Shown here in pieces: positions 1-12,827 of a stretch of 64,000 nt of DNA. The position numbers and the translations under genes are program-made. The notes beneath the pieces were generated by a model that searched no databases, had not been told where the DNA came from, and worked only from the letters and a program-made list of their open reading frames with translations. How positions within the stretch are numbered: the first letter of the stretch is position 1; each line of letters opens with the position of its first letter. This stretch comes from Syngnathus acus (taxonomy: Eukaryota > Chordata > Actinopteri > Syngnathiformes > Syngnathidae), in NCBI RefSeq assembly GCF_901709675.1, contig NC_051100.1, forward strand, positions 11,504,786 to 11,568,785, read 5' to 3'.

Positions 1-424
1 CTGCTATGTCCTACAATAAGTAGCATTTGTTTTTTAAGTCAACAGTTCCTTTCTTCTTTCAAAATATTTTGATAACTTTACGATTGAAATATTTCAGCTA
101 AAAATTTTGCCTTTTTTTAGACAGAGTAAATTTAGATTTTACTACCAAAATATAACCTTTTCCCCAAAATATAATATAATATTTCTACTTACTTCAGCAT
201 TGTTGTTCTCCTATTTTGACATATTTCTTTGGCTTGTAATGTAAATTAATCTATTTTTCTTCTTGGAGTGAAATTGTTTAGTCTTAATCTATATTTGAGA
301 TGAAATATTTTGACTGAAACAATTGTTGCATGTCGTTCTAATAGCATAAATGATGTCAGAGTCGAATCTCGGTCATGGTAATCCTCCGCAAGACACGTTA
401 ACTCTTCTTGTTTGTTGCACGCAC

Positions 425-995
425 CTGCGATAACGATGATGGGCCTGCGGAGGATGTTGGACAGGACGAAGATATGGATGTCCTCCAGTGAGTCAAACTG
501 GAGGCCGTTGCTACTGGAGACCGGGGACGCCATCTTTACGATCTTCTCCCACTCGTCCTCCCAGTTCTGGAAGCCGTGCACCACATGAAGGCAATTTGTT
601 GTTTGACTGAACACATTAAATGAAGGTCGCGTGTTTTTAACACGGCGAGTTCGCTTCTTACCGTGGTGGTGTACCGGAGGCCCGTCTGAGTGAACTCCTG
701 AGAGTGCAGAAGCTCGGCCTGGAAACGCGCCCGAAAGACGCCAGTGTCCGTCTCTTTCAAAACTCCGTGGAGGGCTTTGCGGAGAACCAGGTCCGTGTCC
801 TGGACACCCAGCATGTACTGGGAGGCAGCGTGCAGCAAGCAGTTGCCATCTCCTTTACAAACAAGAAACAAATCTCATGTTATATTTGAGCCGGAGACAA
901 AAAGTTTAGAAACGACAACTGGGCCGAAGGCGCATTGGAGCCACCGTGTGACTGGAGATAATTACACTATAATGCGTGTAGATGATACACCCACA

Positions 996-1027
<32 letters not shown>

Positions 1028-3839
1028 ACCACACACACACGAACGCACACACACACACACAGACACACACAAAGGAAAGGAGAAGCGTGGGGATTTTCCG
1101 CGCTGTGGGCTAGATTGTGCGATGATATGACGCTCACATGTCTGAAAGCACAAAGTGAGCAAAGCTTCTCCTTAAGAGGTCAACCATGAGAAACTATGTG
1201 AAAATAAATAAATCTCCATTGCAAGCTTATCGCCCAGGAAGTGTTGTCAGTTGTCACGCTCGCAAAATAGATAGCATCTTTTAAAAAACAAGCCAAAAGT
1301 ACAAAACAAAATGGTAGCAGCTCTCATTTGGACCAAATGCTGAGGAGTCAAGGTAGCTCCATAGCCGAGAGCCACGTTAGCTTGTTACCCCACAGCAGCA
1401 CCTTATTTGTAGTGTTACTTTTTTTCTCTCCAAGGTGCAACCAAACTAATTTATTGCGCTGACTAAAGAGCCTCTTTGGGTCTTTCTGTCATTGTGAAAG
1501 ATTGTGCAGAGAGCCTTGTTGCCGCACTAAACACAGGAATTTCCCAGCTTGTGCTCTTCATCTTGTTCATCCCGGCACGTCAAACGCAGCACTTAACCAG
1601 TCCCGGACTTTCCGCGGAAGGAGGGGAAAGGAAAAGAGGGCAGGGCAGGGCAGGGCAGGGGAGGGGAGGGGAGGGGAGGAATGCTGGCGCGTTATCTTGA
1701 AACAGCAAGCGCCACTGTGACCGCCACTCACATCAAGTATGAATGAGTGTGCGTTTGCGAAACACACCAACGTGTGTATGGTCAGAATGAAAGTGAGAGC
1801 AGTCATTCACTCATTTTATCAGTTGGTAGCTGATACATAAAAAACACTCCTAAGTACAAAAGAGCAGCTGAAAAGGATTTTACATAAAAACAACTATACA
1901 AATTAATACTTCACAGAAAGATGCAAAATTAATATAAAACAAAATGAAGGTCATCATGTTGGCGGGCACTTGACAACTGTTCCAGTTTCTCGCATGGCGC
2001 TCTTTCTAAAATTAATTGCCCACCCCTGCGATATTGCATATCATCGAGACCCACCAAGCAGCAGAGCGGATAAAGGTGTGCTTCATGCAAAGCCAAGTCA
2101 AGTGGGAAGTAGGACATTTTGGTCTGAAGCGTCAAAATTGTGTGAACTCCAGGCAGGAGCGACATTGCTTAGCGTGCAAACATGCTAAATTGTCAAGCGC
2201 TACACCTTCTAATGTGGGCACAGCATGCCGTTGACATTTGATACGTCGCTTGCAGCTTTAATTGTTAGAGCTATTTTTAGAGTAGCAGGTAAATGTAAAT
2301 TAGTATTGGCCGCCGCAAAGAGCCGTGATTGTTATGACCTTCTCAAGCTGGCTCTTCATTGATGGACTTCTGTTGTGTGTGTGTGTCTGTGTGGCGCTCC
2401 AGTGACTCAGCAGCAGACACTCAATGTGTGTGTGAATGTGTCCTCTGCTGAATGTCACGTCTGGGTGCTTCGGAGTTCGCGACTGTGAGTCTCACTCTGA
2501 TGATATCATCATCACTGCGCACCAGGGCGTTCTATGTGTCTATTACCGGCAAAGTTTTGTCAACTTCAGGGTGCTTTCTGATGAGGAAGCGAGCTTGTGA
2601 GAGCGAGTGTGCTCCAGTCGTTTTTGAGTCAACACACGGGACAAGTTCCTCATCTATGCAGTCATGGTGATGCTTGCAATAAAAGTAATCTCTTTTTTTT
2701 GCTTCCTCCTTCTCCACTTTGGGCTGATCTGATGCTTCCCTTTAACATATACAAAGGCCGTTCTGAAAATGATTCCCCTGCACTACTTTGAGGACCGCTC
2801 TAAAAATAGAGTCCTGTGTACGGCGCTTGACAGCTGCGCTTGGTTTACTGCGCTAAAAGAGCGTGGTCACGTTTGATTTAACGAGGCCCTGTGACACACC
2901 TGACGGCACGAGGGACGCTGTAAATCTTCCCGGCCATGTAAATCTATTTAGGAGCCTGCCAGATTTATAGCCCTCCTGCGCACAAGGCGAAAAAGAAGGG
3001 GCAGACCCCCGAGTTGTAAATAAAAGGGTGCGAAACCACAGAGTTTCCCCATCGTGCTTCAGAACGGGTGTGCGGGCGCTGGGATGTTCCGCGCCTTTGA
3101 CCAAAACATGACTGCAACATTCGAAAACCTTATCCGGGGTGACTAAATGAGTAAAGTGGAACCCAAGAAGGTCTCGCTGCTGTCACTTGCAGTAACCGCA
3201 GCAGCAAACGTGAAATGAAGTTGACTCACTGGCGTTCTCATTGAGCTCCTTTATCACGAAACCCTCAGAAATTTACATTTGCAACAACTATGGCGAATCA
3301 GTGGATTTCTAGCCGATCGAAGGCAACACGAGCCATTTTCTTAGGGATGAGGAGATCCATGGCGAGACATGGAGACCAAGCAACAGTTGGTTGACTATGC
3401 GGAGAAGCAACAGGTCTAACCCGAAACCTGATTCCAGTCAGTCAGAAACTTAAAGAAAGTAATTTCTCGACAAGACACGCAAAGAAGTTCATTTGGGGGA
3501 AAGGCACCATAAGAGCAACGACCATCTCTTACCGTTGGTGCGCAGGGGAACCATCTTCTTAACTTCCCGGCACCAGTTGAGCTTCTTCTCCTGCTCCAGT
3601 GAGGCCTGCATGACCCGGTCCAAGATGGCGGCCTGCACCACTTCGCGGAAGGCCTGTGGGAAGTGGTTCATGGCGATCATCTCCAGCGTGTAGCGGTGCA
3701 TGCCACGCAGGTGGTGCATGAGACCACCGCTGGCTGCTGGCTTCAACACGTCGTTGGGCACCCGCTGGCGGATCTTCACTGCCTTCAGCAGGTTGGACAC
3801 AAAAAGGAACTTGGGGAGGAAGTTCTGGCCCTGCGACAT
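425..3839 (-). CDS. tnfaip3: tnfaip3 (A20), OTU deubiquitinase, 5' part only
   Basis: A20 is the ubiquitin-editing enzyme that ends NF-kappaB signalling in the cytoplasm. Three coding exons are visible, read right to left: 3839-3533, 852-662 and 566-425, about 213 residues; the rest lies beyond the left edge. Exon 1 of the coding part starts at ATG 3839 and carries [24 protein letters not shown] and [11 protein letters not shown], all typical of the A20 N-terminus. The second junction rebuilds GDGNCLLHA with the catalytic OTU cysteine near residue 107, followed by [12 protein letters not shown]. The third carries [14 protein letters not shown] and [17 protein letters not shown]. Splice donors and acceptors (GTAAGA, GTGCGT; AG) keep frame. 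Upstream of the ATG an acceptor at 3883-3884 shows that the 5' UTR is split. OTUD7-type relatives share the GDGNC block, but the remaining motifs are A20-specific. The A20 zinc fingers are not in the window. Confidence 0.95.
987..1071. repeat. (CA)n microsatellite
   Basis: Interrupted CA dinucleotide run in the tnfaip3 intron between coding exons 1 and 2. The open frames through it code only for threonine/histidine or valine/cysteine runs and are not genes. Confidence 0.95.
1638..1680. repeat. GGGCA / GGGGA pentanucleotide repeat
   Basis: About four GGGCA units pass into about four GGGGA units in a tnfaip3 intron. The G-runs could form a G-quadruplex on the plus strand. Confidence 0.85.
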
Positions 3840-4561
3840 GATGGCGAGGAACGGGATCGGGCGAGGGGGTAGAAGGCGGAAACTGCAATGGAGGGAGACG
3901 GCGGAGTCAGTTAGTCTGCCAGGAAACTACAGCCAGAGATTCCCCTCTTTTATTTTTTTATTGGACGGTTAATTTATAGCTGGCTTGGGAAAGCACCTCA
4001 AACACAATCATCAGTCCACTAAATCAACAAAAATCCACAAAGACATCCTTGTATTCTGGTTTGAGTAAACACAATGCTCCAGTGTGCCGCTGTGCTTGAG
4101 GGGCGGTAATCCCACAATGCGCTCACTCTGCTGACAAGTATGACAACGCAAGCACTTAAGGTACATTTTCTGGAAGTGATCATCTTATGGTCATTGAAAC
4201 GCACGTTTCACTCACATGAGCTGCCAACAGCATTACAACAACAAAAAAGTACACAGGAAGTTGGCGGTCGCGGGTCAGGTGACGAGTCGGGCATCCCGTC
4301 AGATTTAAATTCGCTGACGGGACGACAAACAAAAACCTGTTGCTAAAATGTCCAAAAGTCTGCCAAACTTTGTTTGACTCATCATCTGCAACTTCCCACA
4401 CGCTGCACTGACACTAAAAAAAACGTTTTTACGTAACATTAGCTATTTTCACACTGCATCTAAGTGCCATAATTCATCTTCCCATTATTATCAGAACTTT
4501 TATTTTGTTACTACTTTTTTGCTTGTCATCAGAGAAGCCTGCTCAGTGGTTCATATTTTAC

Positions 4562-4614
4562 GGCGCCGAGCGAGAGGATGAGGCTGCCGAGCATCCGGCA
4601 ACAACAAAGGCCGC
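4562..4614. repeat. inverted, rearranged copy of tnfaip3 exon-1 sequence
   Basis: Bases 4562-4599 are the exact reverse complement of 5606-5643, 38 of 38 by eye. Immediately after, 4601-4614 (ACAACAAAGGCCGC) is a direct copy of 5594-5607. One arm is in putative exon 1 and the other in putative intron 1 of tnfaip3, about 1 kb apart. Confidence 0.85.
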
Positions 4615-5563
4615 AGTGAGCTTTTTATAACAATTTTCTTCTGGCAACATTACGAATTTTATTTTATTTGTGAGATTAAAATGTCATTTACCAAAGTTAC
4701 AACTTTTACCCCGACTCCATTTATTGCAGTTTTGTCTCCATTTCAATACGTCTTGACTACAGCATCATTCTCATTAAAACATTTGTTTGTGAAAAATATA
4801 AAGGCCTGCGGATAGACGATTTTAGGGTAGAATATTTTTTTTTAGCTTCATACTCCTTGATCAAAAGCAGATGCACGTTCTAGAAGAAAAAGCTGACCAA
4901 TATTTGCACCAGCAGACTATGATTGAGAGTTTACGTCAACCTGGCACCACCACCACCTCCATGTCTGGTGCCAGCCACCCTTCTGCACACCCCTGACCCT
5001 GTTGTCACCTGTTGCCAAACGTCCAACAGAATAAGAGCCTTGTGTTCAAACAGGCCCGGATTTCACAATGTCAGTCAACTTGTAAGTCAAGACTCATCAT
5101 TACTATAGTACTTTTTGATATCTCCAATGTAAAGTGGGTGCCTTGTCTCAATTTAAAAAAGAAACACCGCTTCCGAAGGCTACAGTTTGGCCCCTGGGCC
5201 TTGAGTTTGACACCTGTGCCACGGATGCTTCACCTCTCCACGAGTGGCAGGTGCACGCAGACATACAACACACATTATTCGTACTTGTTCTAGCCAACGA
5301 GGCTGACGTAATCCCCAACGACAACAATAGGGTCCAACCTTCCCCCACCCCCCTTCCCCCAAAAGCGTTCGCGCAGAGACGACCGTAGCCCGGCTAAACG
5401 GCTTCCGCGACAGCCCGCTGACAGGAGGAGGATGACGTCTTTGTAAACAATGGCTGTCGTGAGCCGCTCGCTTCCAAAACCGACTCGAGAAGGCCCTCCA
5501 TGGCCACCGCCTCCTCGGACTCGCCTGGCGAGCCGAGCCGACGCGTCGCTGGGACGGGCTTAC

Positions 5564-5780
5564 CTGTCCGACGTGCGCCGGAGGGCTGGTGCTACAACAA
5601 AGGCCGCCGGATGCTCGGCAGCCTCATCCTCTCGCTCGGCGCCATTCGAGCTTCTCCTCTCGGCGCGGCGATTTTTTTGGGGGGGAGGGGAGAGGTGAGG
5701 GGGGGAGCTCGCACTTTGACGAGTCCCCGCGTTCACGAGTACACGCGTGGACGCCGACGATAGCGTTTAAACCATGAAAG
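5564..5780 (-). promoter_or_regulatory. tnfaip3: probable noncoding exon 1 and core promoter of tnfaip3
   Basis: A GC- and CpG-rich block precedes tnfaip3. On the minus strand a strong donor, GGACAG then GTAAGC, ends a likely 5' UTR exon at 5564. It would splice to the acceptor at 3883-3884, giving 3882-3840 as the rest of the 5' UTR. The transcription start is not fixed by sequence; I place it near 5780 because the kappaB pair lies just beyond. Inferred from splice signals, composition and position only. Confidence 0.5.
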
Positions 5781-5821
5781 AAGAGATAGCAAGAGTGTGG
5801 GGGTTAAAAAGCCCAAGTCAA

Positions 5822-5846
5822 GGGGATTTCCACACAGGGACTTTCC
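5822..5846. promoter_or_regulatory. tandem kappaB sites upstream of tnfaip3
   Basis: Two perfect NF-kappaB consensus sites sit 15 bp apart start to start: GGGGATTTCC at 5822-5831 and GGGACTTTCC at 5837-5846. They lie just upstream of the putative first exon of the minus-strand tnfaip3 gene. A20 is a known NF-kappaB target whose mammalian promoter also has a close pair of kappaB elements, so these sites probably drive the negative-feedback loop. Confidence 0.75.
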
Positions 5847-7703
5847 GTCCACCCAATTTACTTCCCTCCCTCACTCAAGTCAAGTCTCCCCCCACCCCCT
5901 CCCTCCCTCATCAACCCTTGGGGGCTGTTACGCTGGGCGCCGCCAGGGGGAGCTCACAGGCGGAGCTGCCTTGTACGGTGGCCGACATGGGCGAACGCAG
6001 GAATGCTGTAAGGATTTATTTTCTTTTAAAGAAAACAAAGCAAAAACACATATGCAAAATAAAATACACTCAAAACAACTGCAAAACTAAAACACTCCAA
6101 GTAAGAAAGGCTGCAAACGATGAATAATGCAAAAAAAAAAAAATCAAACACATGAATGCAAAAATAAACATATAACAATAAATAATAAATAAACAATATA
6201 TCCGGCCAGTGATGACCGGGTCCCTCGCCTTGGCCTTGCAGCCGCAACCCCTGTGGGGAGTCCGCTCCCTCGTGCTCGTCGGAACCAACGGCTTTCGCCA
6301 TGCTAGCCCCGTGGTGACCATCTGCACGTGCCCCGACTGGGTGCCCAGGACGCTGCTCACACGTTTGCCTGCTTTGTGATGTTTTCACCGATTCACGACC
6401 ACGGTCCATTGGGCGCCGTTGAACTGGACTTTCCTTACACCTGTCTATGGACCCCGTGGAGGCTATTTTGTGTGTTTTGGTGTGTTCTCTTGTATTGAGG
6501 GGTGCTGGTTGGCCGCTGTTACTTTTTTTCCTTTGTCTTTTAGCTTTGATTTGCTTTGATGGCTTTTATCTTGAGCACTTTCTGACTTTCTTTGTGGCGC
6601 CGTTGTGTGGCAGCCTTATGAGAGCCTATTGAGTTGCGCTCATGCCATCTGTGTGTCTTTGTATACCCGCTCTGTGGTATGGGTACTGCTGGGGCCTGAA
6701 TTTCCCCACCCCTGGGGATCAATAAATATTCAATCAATCAATCAATCAATCAAATACATTTGTAAACAAAAATAAAACGTACAAAAACACATTGGAATTA
6801 CAACATAAGAATAATAACTTAAAATGTCATTCTTGACCCAATTGTTGAACAGGTGAATTTTTTAAATGACTTTTACAAGCCATTTTTTGTACTACAATCA
6901 TCAATTACACACTCTGCAGTGTCCATTAAGAAACGAACATCATATTTATGAAGGAATTTTATTTTATTTTATGAAAAGAAGCTCATTAGATTTAATTCGT
7001 GTTGAGTGCAACATGCTTCCGGCCAACAGATGGCGGAAATGTCACTTCTTTAAAACAGGACTTGTCAATGTTGACGCGAACCCCACGCAAACACGTGCAT
7101 ACACACACTAGGCTGGGAACAAGTTAGATTCCTCAAGGAGGCCCTTCCCAGGGTGGGGTCCAGTGGTTGTGAGTCACTGGTCGCTTATCACCACGGCTGT
7201 GTGTCCGCGTGCGTGTTGGCAAGTCGAGGACAAAGTTCAGCAAACTGTTTGCACACAACACATTTTCACTGCCACTAGTAATGCGGTTTAGCACTTAGCT
7301 TAGCATTCCTGTTTACTGCTGTTGTAATAAAATTGTTATAAAATCTTTGACGACACAAATAAAATAAAACACAAGATAAACATATTACTATATAAGTCTT
7401 AAAATAAATAAAGATGAAAATATTACTATATAAGTCTTAAAATAAACTACTATAATAGTACAAATTGTGTTTAGGGTTCTGCTACGGTACAAATGTTTCT
7501 TTCTTTACCTGGAATATTGCATGCCTCACACTTTCTCTTGAAACTCATCCCTGTAACCGTCAGCTTTACAGATGCCACACCTATGTAGGCGGGACGCATG
7601 GCAGCAAAGTCGTCTGCGGCGCTATTAGTCATAGTGACAAGTACAGAGGAGTACTTTTTTTAATTCACTGAAGAAACAAATCAATTTTGTCAAAATGAAA
7701 CCG
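5847..7703. other. intergenic stretch between tnfaip3 promoter and perp 3' end
   Basis: No supported gene. It holds an A/T-rich low-complexity patch (about 6040-6200), a retrotransposon-like tail ending in an AATC repeat (6640-6753) and otherwise anonymous AT-rich sequence. The short open frames here show no recognisable family motif. Confidence 0.6.
6640..6753 (+). mobile_element. non-LTR retrotransposon-like 3' end with (AATC)n tail
   Basis: The segment ends in CTGAATTTCCCC, then GGGGATCAATAAA, then about five AATC units at 6731-6753. This end structure is common in fish non-LTR elements or the SINEs that use them. The body is degraded and I cannot assign a family. Confidence 0.5.
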
Positions 7704-7709
7704 TTTATT
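7704..7709 (-). terminator. candidate poly(A) signal of perp
   Basis: AATAAA on the minus strand, about 1.36 kb downstream of the perp stop codon. It would give a 3' UTR covering 7.69-9.07 kb, in which no other gene is seen. Confidence 0.4.
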
Positions 7710-9065
7710 GCATAAAAAATAAAAACTACCAATAAAAGAGAATCAGTTGACACTACAGCAGGAGAACAATAAGAGGCAAAGAGTTAATAAAAACACGTGA
7801 CGCACCCACCGGAAAGACAAAGAGCGTTAATACAGTAGTAGCACAGTAGTCGTCTTTCTCCTACTGCTCATCAACGCACATGCAACCTGCCACGATTCAT
7901 CCCCATATTCAAATAATTTGCATTTGGTTTAGTCTGTCAGTATCGATTCACATAGTATCTTTTTATCTACATGAATTGCTAACTAAAATATGCTCTTTTT
8001 TGTTTTGCACACTTAATAAATCAAACAGGGATTATTTAGATGCAAAGTTCTCACATTTGAGCAGCTAAGGCACATCAGACAAATGGATTTTGGTGTTTTG
8101 CATACTATATTATGTTAGTTTGCTCCTTTACTGGTTCAAATAAAACCCAAACACAACACGATAGTTTGTGAAAAAAAAACACACATTTGGGTACTTACTG
8201 CTTCCTTTAAACCACCAACAACAAAAAAACTTAATATCACAATCAAAGCGGTTTACACACATTCTGACATCTTTTTAAAATCCTAATTTCTCTAAAAGAT
8301 GATATATCACAAAAGAGTTTCTATTTTAGCGCTATTACATCACACAGCATCTAATGCGAAGCAAAATTAATCCACCTCGTACCTCTTTGTGACAAATACA
8401 AATGAAGATCGTGCAGGCAAAAAAGATGACGAAATGAAGATTACAAATGCCAAGGAAAAAAAAGGTGCAGAGATGACATGAAACCACATTTTATATGCAA
8501 TGGGGGAAAAGAAAGCAAGGAAAAAAAAGGAAAACACCAGAATTCCAGTGTGTGAAATTGCTGCCCGAATCTTCAATGGCAGGGTGGCAAACCTTTTATC
8601 CTATTTTCTAAAAGTATGAAAAAATAGCATGCAATTTGCCCCAAAAAAATACCAAGTATTTTTTATCGCATTTGTTGTTAGAGAGCTAGATCAATTGCTG
8701 CGGATCAATCACACTGGGTCACTTGCACTGGAATGAATGCTCCAGATCATCGAGTCTAGAACAATTGCGCCTGATCAACACTTTACATCAATCTTTTCGG
8801 AACAATAAATTCCAGATCAATTGATCCCTTTTGTTAGTTCAAATTGCATGGCGAGCTGGATTCATCAAATTTCTTCAGCTCAAACGGTTCTGAACAAGCG
8901 AGTAGGCACTTTGGTGACGTTTTGTAAGTCGAAGCACTGAGGGACAAAACGGTTGCTACTGACGATGCTGATGCGACCTCCATCTTGAATTGGAGCAAAA
9001 GTGTACACATGTTCCAAGACGGAGGAGGAGGACATGCTGCTGGTAGTTGGGGTCGAGGGGGAGCT

Positions 9066-11311
9066 TTAGGCGGACGTGTAGAGGTACTTGGTCTTGGCCA
9101 GGCCGGTGAGCTCGTCCTCGTAGCGGGGAAGGCAGCAGAAGAGCACGGCACAGCCGATGCACAGCAGGGTGGCGCCCCAGGCGAAGCCGTACGCCCACGT
9201 GTAGTAATAGTGGCCCTCGAATATCAGCTCGTTGAACTTGACCGGGTAGATGATCAGGGCGATCACCTGCAGCACCACTGCAAAGGAAATGCCACACTCC
9301 TTTTAGCATTTCTCATTTTGTTTCGCTGGCGATCGAAACTCGTGACCATATTTCATTCCGGTCGAGGATGGATGACAGCCGAGCTAACTAGAGTGTGAGA
9401 AAAATACTTTCACACCAACGCGAGACACTATTGGAGGAAAATACTCTACGCCAGCAACAAAGTGTTGAGTCACAATTAAGCAATCAAATCTGGCACCGCC
9501 CGTTGCGTCTACTCGAGAAAAAAGGCGATTCGGTGATGAATTGTGATGCAATAATACTTTTTTTTCTTTTTTTTTTTTTTTTTAAACCAGACACTCAGGA
9601 ATTCTAAAGTGGCGGGGGGGACTATACACTTATATTTTGGGGTGTTCCCTTCCAGGACAGACACGAGAGTCACTGATAAATTTGTGAGTCAGAAAATAAG
9701 CAAAGCAGCTGCTTCACTTCCTGTCAAAAAACAATCACTGCACAAAATGGATGACGAGTGCCAGTAAAAGCGGCAAGTTGACTGACGGACGGATGATTGG
9801 TAGCCGTCACTTGAATACAAGTCAACACTTTGTGTGTTAAGCATCTTTGTACTTGGTACAAATTCAATTTCACACTTGGATGCCGCATTAGCTCCTTTTC
9901 TAAAAGTTTCATGCTTGGGAATGTGCACTCGAAGGCTGATTCTTTTTTTATCGTCGTGTAGTCTTAAAACAGAAACTTATCTTTTCTTTCTTTCCTAATC
10001 GCATATACAAACAAGTCCACGTGGGGTAAAAGTACTTTCCAACATTCCACCAATGTCGACACACCCGACTTTTGCCGAGCCCTACCCTGGCTCGCTCGCT
10101 CCCTCCTTTGCTCTCTCACTTACTTCCCCTCCTAAAACACGTCATCATGTTGTTCATCCCTTTTTCTTTGGTACTGGATCCCTCCCAGCAACTTAGAAAG
10201 AACGTCACCATTTACTGCTCACTGCTTTCACTCCTCTGTGTGACCTTTTGTTCCCTGGCAAAACCCAACAAGAGCGAGCAAGTGAACGACCGCTCGGGGG
10301 AAGCCTTTTGTAAAGCGTTCATCGGAGCGAGGAAACAAAGAGGAGCAGCGGTTTGCAGGCCAAAGCCTCTACCGTCCACGAAACATAATGCTCTGGTCGC
10401 CCTCGTTAACGGCACCCAGCGCAGAAATACGTCGAAAAGTGCCACTTTTTACAGTAGAAAGCTGTTTCTGTGGTAACGTGGCTCAAACGTTGATGAACAA
10501 ACAAACTGAATATATTCGCCACCATGTTGTAAAGGCCCAAATTAAGTTTGGCCAATGTGGTTCCTATACCATTAGACGTAGTACATAACACACAACCACA
10601 TTCGGTTATTTACGTTCATACGTGCACATGCGTGTGTGTTTCTTACCAACAATAATAAGCATGACTCCGATGATGGGCAGCAGCGTGACGTTGAGCGTGC
10701 AGCACAGCGCCACGCAGGACAGGATGAAGGCGCCAATGAGGATGAGGAGGCCGAGGATCATCAGGGCGGCCACTGCCTGCGCCCATGCTGCTCGTGCAAC
10801 ACACAAACACACATTGATCAGGAAAAACAAAGATGGCGGCCTCACTTCAGTACAATGCAACGTGGTTGCTTGGTGGGACTGAAATGATTATGATGATAAC
10901 CGTGACGCGGATTTACAGCCCAAGCCGATATAAAGCAAGGTCCGCGGCGGCCCGCAAAAGCACGTTCGCCTTCTGCGGCGCCACGTGACGCCCTCTAGAT
11001 AAAAGTGCCACAGAATACAACCACAGCAACCTCCTCGCACGCTTTATAGGAGCTTGCGTGTTCATTTCCTTGAGGACAGACTTTTTTTAAACTCAATTTT
11101 TTTAAGCATTGCATTTTGTACACATTTAGCTTTGTTGACAATTTTTAATTATTATGTCGCTACCAAACAGAATTTGTTGATGTTTTTGTACTATTACAAA
11201 ATACGTATACATAGAAAAATTCTGCACCACACAGTCATACCATGCAAGCCTTTTGTGTTCTCTACGCTTTGTCGTTAACGTGTGAGTCAGCCAACACCTT
11301 CAATTATTCAT

Positions 11312-11377
<66 letters not shown>

Positions 11378-12827
11378 ATCTGATGCCTAGCTACCTGGCC
11401 TGAGGCATGACTGACACACACACGCACTCACGCACACACAGACACACACAACGGACGTGTTCGACAGGTTGGCGCTCTTCTCTCAAACCTCAACGATCCC
11501 GTTTGGCTGACAATCAAAAACGTTTGGGTCAGACAAGGATGTGAGCTTCTCCAGATGCTTGTCATTCTATTTTGCATGAATTAGCTTAGCTATGTATGTC
11601 ATCTTTAGAGAATCAGATACAGCGGACGAGAATTGATTGGCCATCCGGGAATTGTGTGTGTAAAGCAAAGAAGAAGTGGGTCTAAACAACTCAACGGGAC
11701 GTGGGCTGTGCCGCCCGTGTCCCCCCCCCCCCGCGCTTCACTGAGACGTCAGGAGTGATATTTACGGTCGAACGACCACACCGGCGCTGGTACTACTAGA
11801 CAAAAGCGTCCTCTGTTATACAGCAGTGTTGTCGTGGTGAAGGGTGCAAAGCAGTGGAGCAATCCAAGGGCAAGTTGAGGAAAGTTTCTTGGAGGAGGAC
11901 ATACTGAAGGTGGGAAAAAAAATCCACCAATTAAACAATTGATACTTTTTTACGCTGATTCGACAGTAAAAATATGGTAGCCATTTTCTGCTTTGATCCT
12001 AGGGGGCAAAGGCCATTTTGCTACACTCAAATTTGTAAATATGCACTGATACCATAAGCCCAGCCTGACACACTCCTTTTGGATGATAATCAGGTCATTG
12101 TAAACAAGTGTGTTGACACGGTGATGAGCAGCAACAACAACAAACAAGACAAAAACCACAGGCTCTCTCTGTATACGTGCTTGTTGAGCTTGAGGCTTAT
12201 GATCGAAGGGATGAATTTGAAAATCTCTTTTGAAAATCCTGCAACCTTTCTGACACACCTCATAACGACTACCTGAACTGTCAGTAATTTGGCGGAAGCT
12301 CCATCCTGACGTTCTAATTTTTAGGGTCTCCTTTTAGTTTTTTAAGGCCAAGGCTTGTCGCTTTGCTTGGAGGTCTGGGCTCAAGCAGGCATTGTAGTTT
12401 TTGTCTGTTTGTGTTCCCAGGCAGGATATGATAAGAGAGGGGAAAGAGGGGGGGGGGAGAGAATTCTAAAGTTTAAGCCTCCCTCCCCCCATCCTCAGTT
12501 TGAACTGAATACAGCGAGGTGTTGCATTTTCTACCGAAGTGCGCATGAATGACGACTCCAAGTGATGTTTTCACGTCGCCACGGTTAACGCTCGTGTATA
12601 GTAGTTGCGGGTCACTTACAGAACTCCATGAGGGACTTGCCCTCCTCCCACTTGTCGTTGCGTCCGTGGTACTGCTCCCACATGCTGGCGTAGTGCGTCT
12701 TGCCCTCCTCATCCGTCACCCAGCCCGAAGTGGCGGCGATGGCGATGATGTCGAAGATGATGGCGAAGAGCAGCAGCAGGGGCACGATCCACCTGCAGCG
12801 TGGGTAGGCGATTCCGCAGCGGAACAT
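9066..12827 (-). CDS. perp: perp, four-pass PMP22/claudin-type membrane protein
   Basis: PERP is a tetraspan plasma-membrane protein of desmosomes and a p53/p63 target in apoptosis and epithelial integrity. Three coding exons join in frame: 12827-12620, 10787-10647 and 9277-9066, giving 186 residues (human about 193). I chose the ATG at 12827 because [16 protein letters not shown] aligns with the known N-terminus; an in-frame upstream ATG would add seven residues. Hydrophobic segments lie near residues 11-31, 74-97, 102-127 and 143-166. The C-terminus, [16 protein letters not shown] then LYTSA, is family-typical. Exon 2 has two possible AG acceptors three bases apart. Introns hold a long TG repeat. 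perp lies in tandem with tnfaip3, its tail facing the tnfaip3 promoter. Confidence 0.95.
11315..11376. repeat. (TG)n microsatellite in perp intron 1
   Basis: About 31 uninterrupted TG units, followed within 40 bp by short CA runs that could pair with it. Confidence 0.97.

Noticed and set aside
744-1162. open frames on both strands through the CA repeat
   Set aside because: They consist largely of translated dinucleotide repeat and overlap a tnfaip3 exon on the other strand.
12340-12480. possible p53 response element in perp intron 1
   Set aside because: Half-site-like words are present but no pair fits the consensus at all positions.
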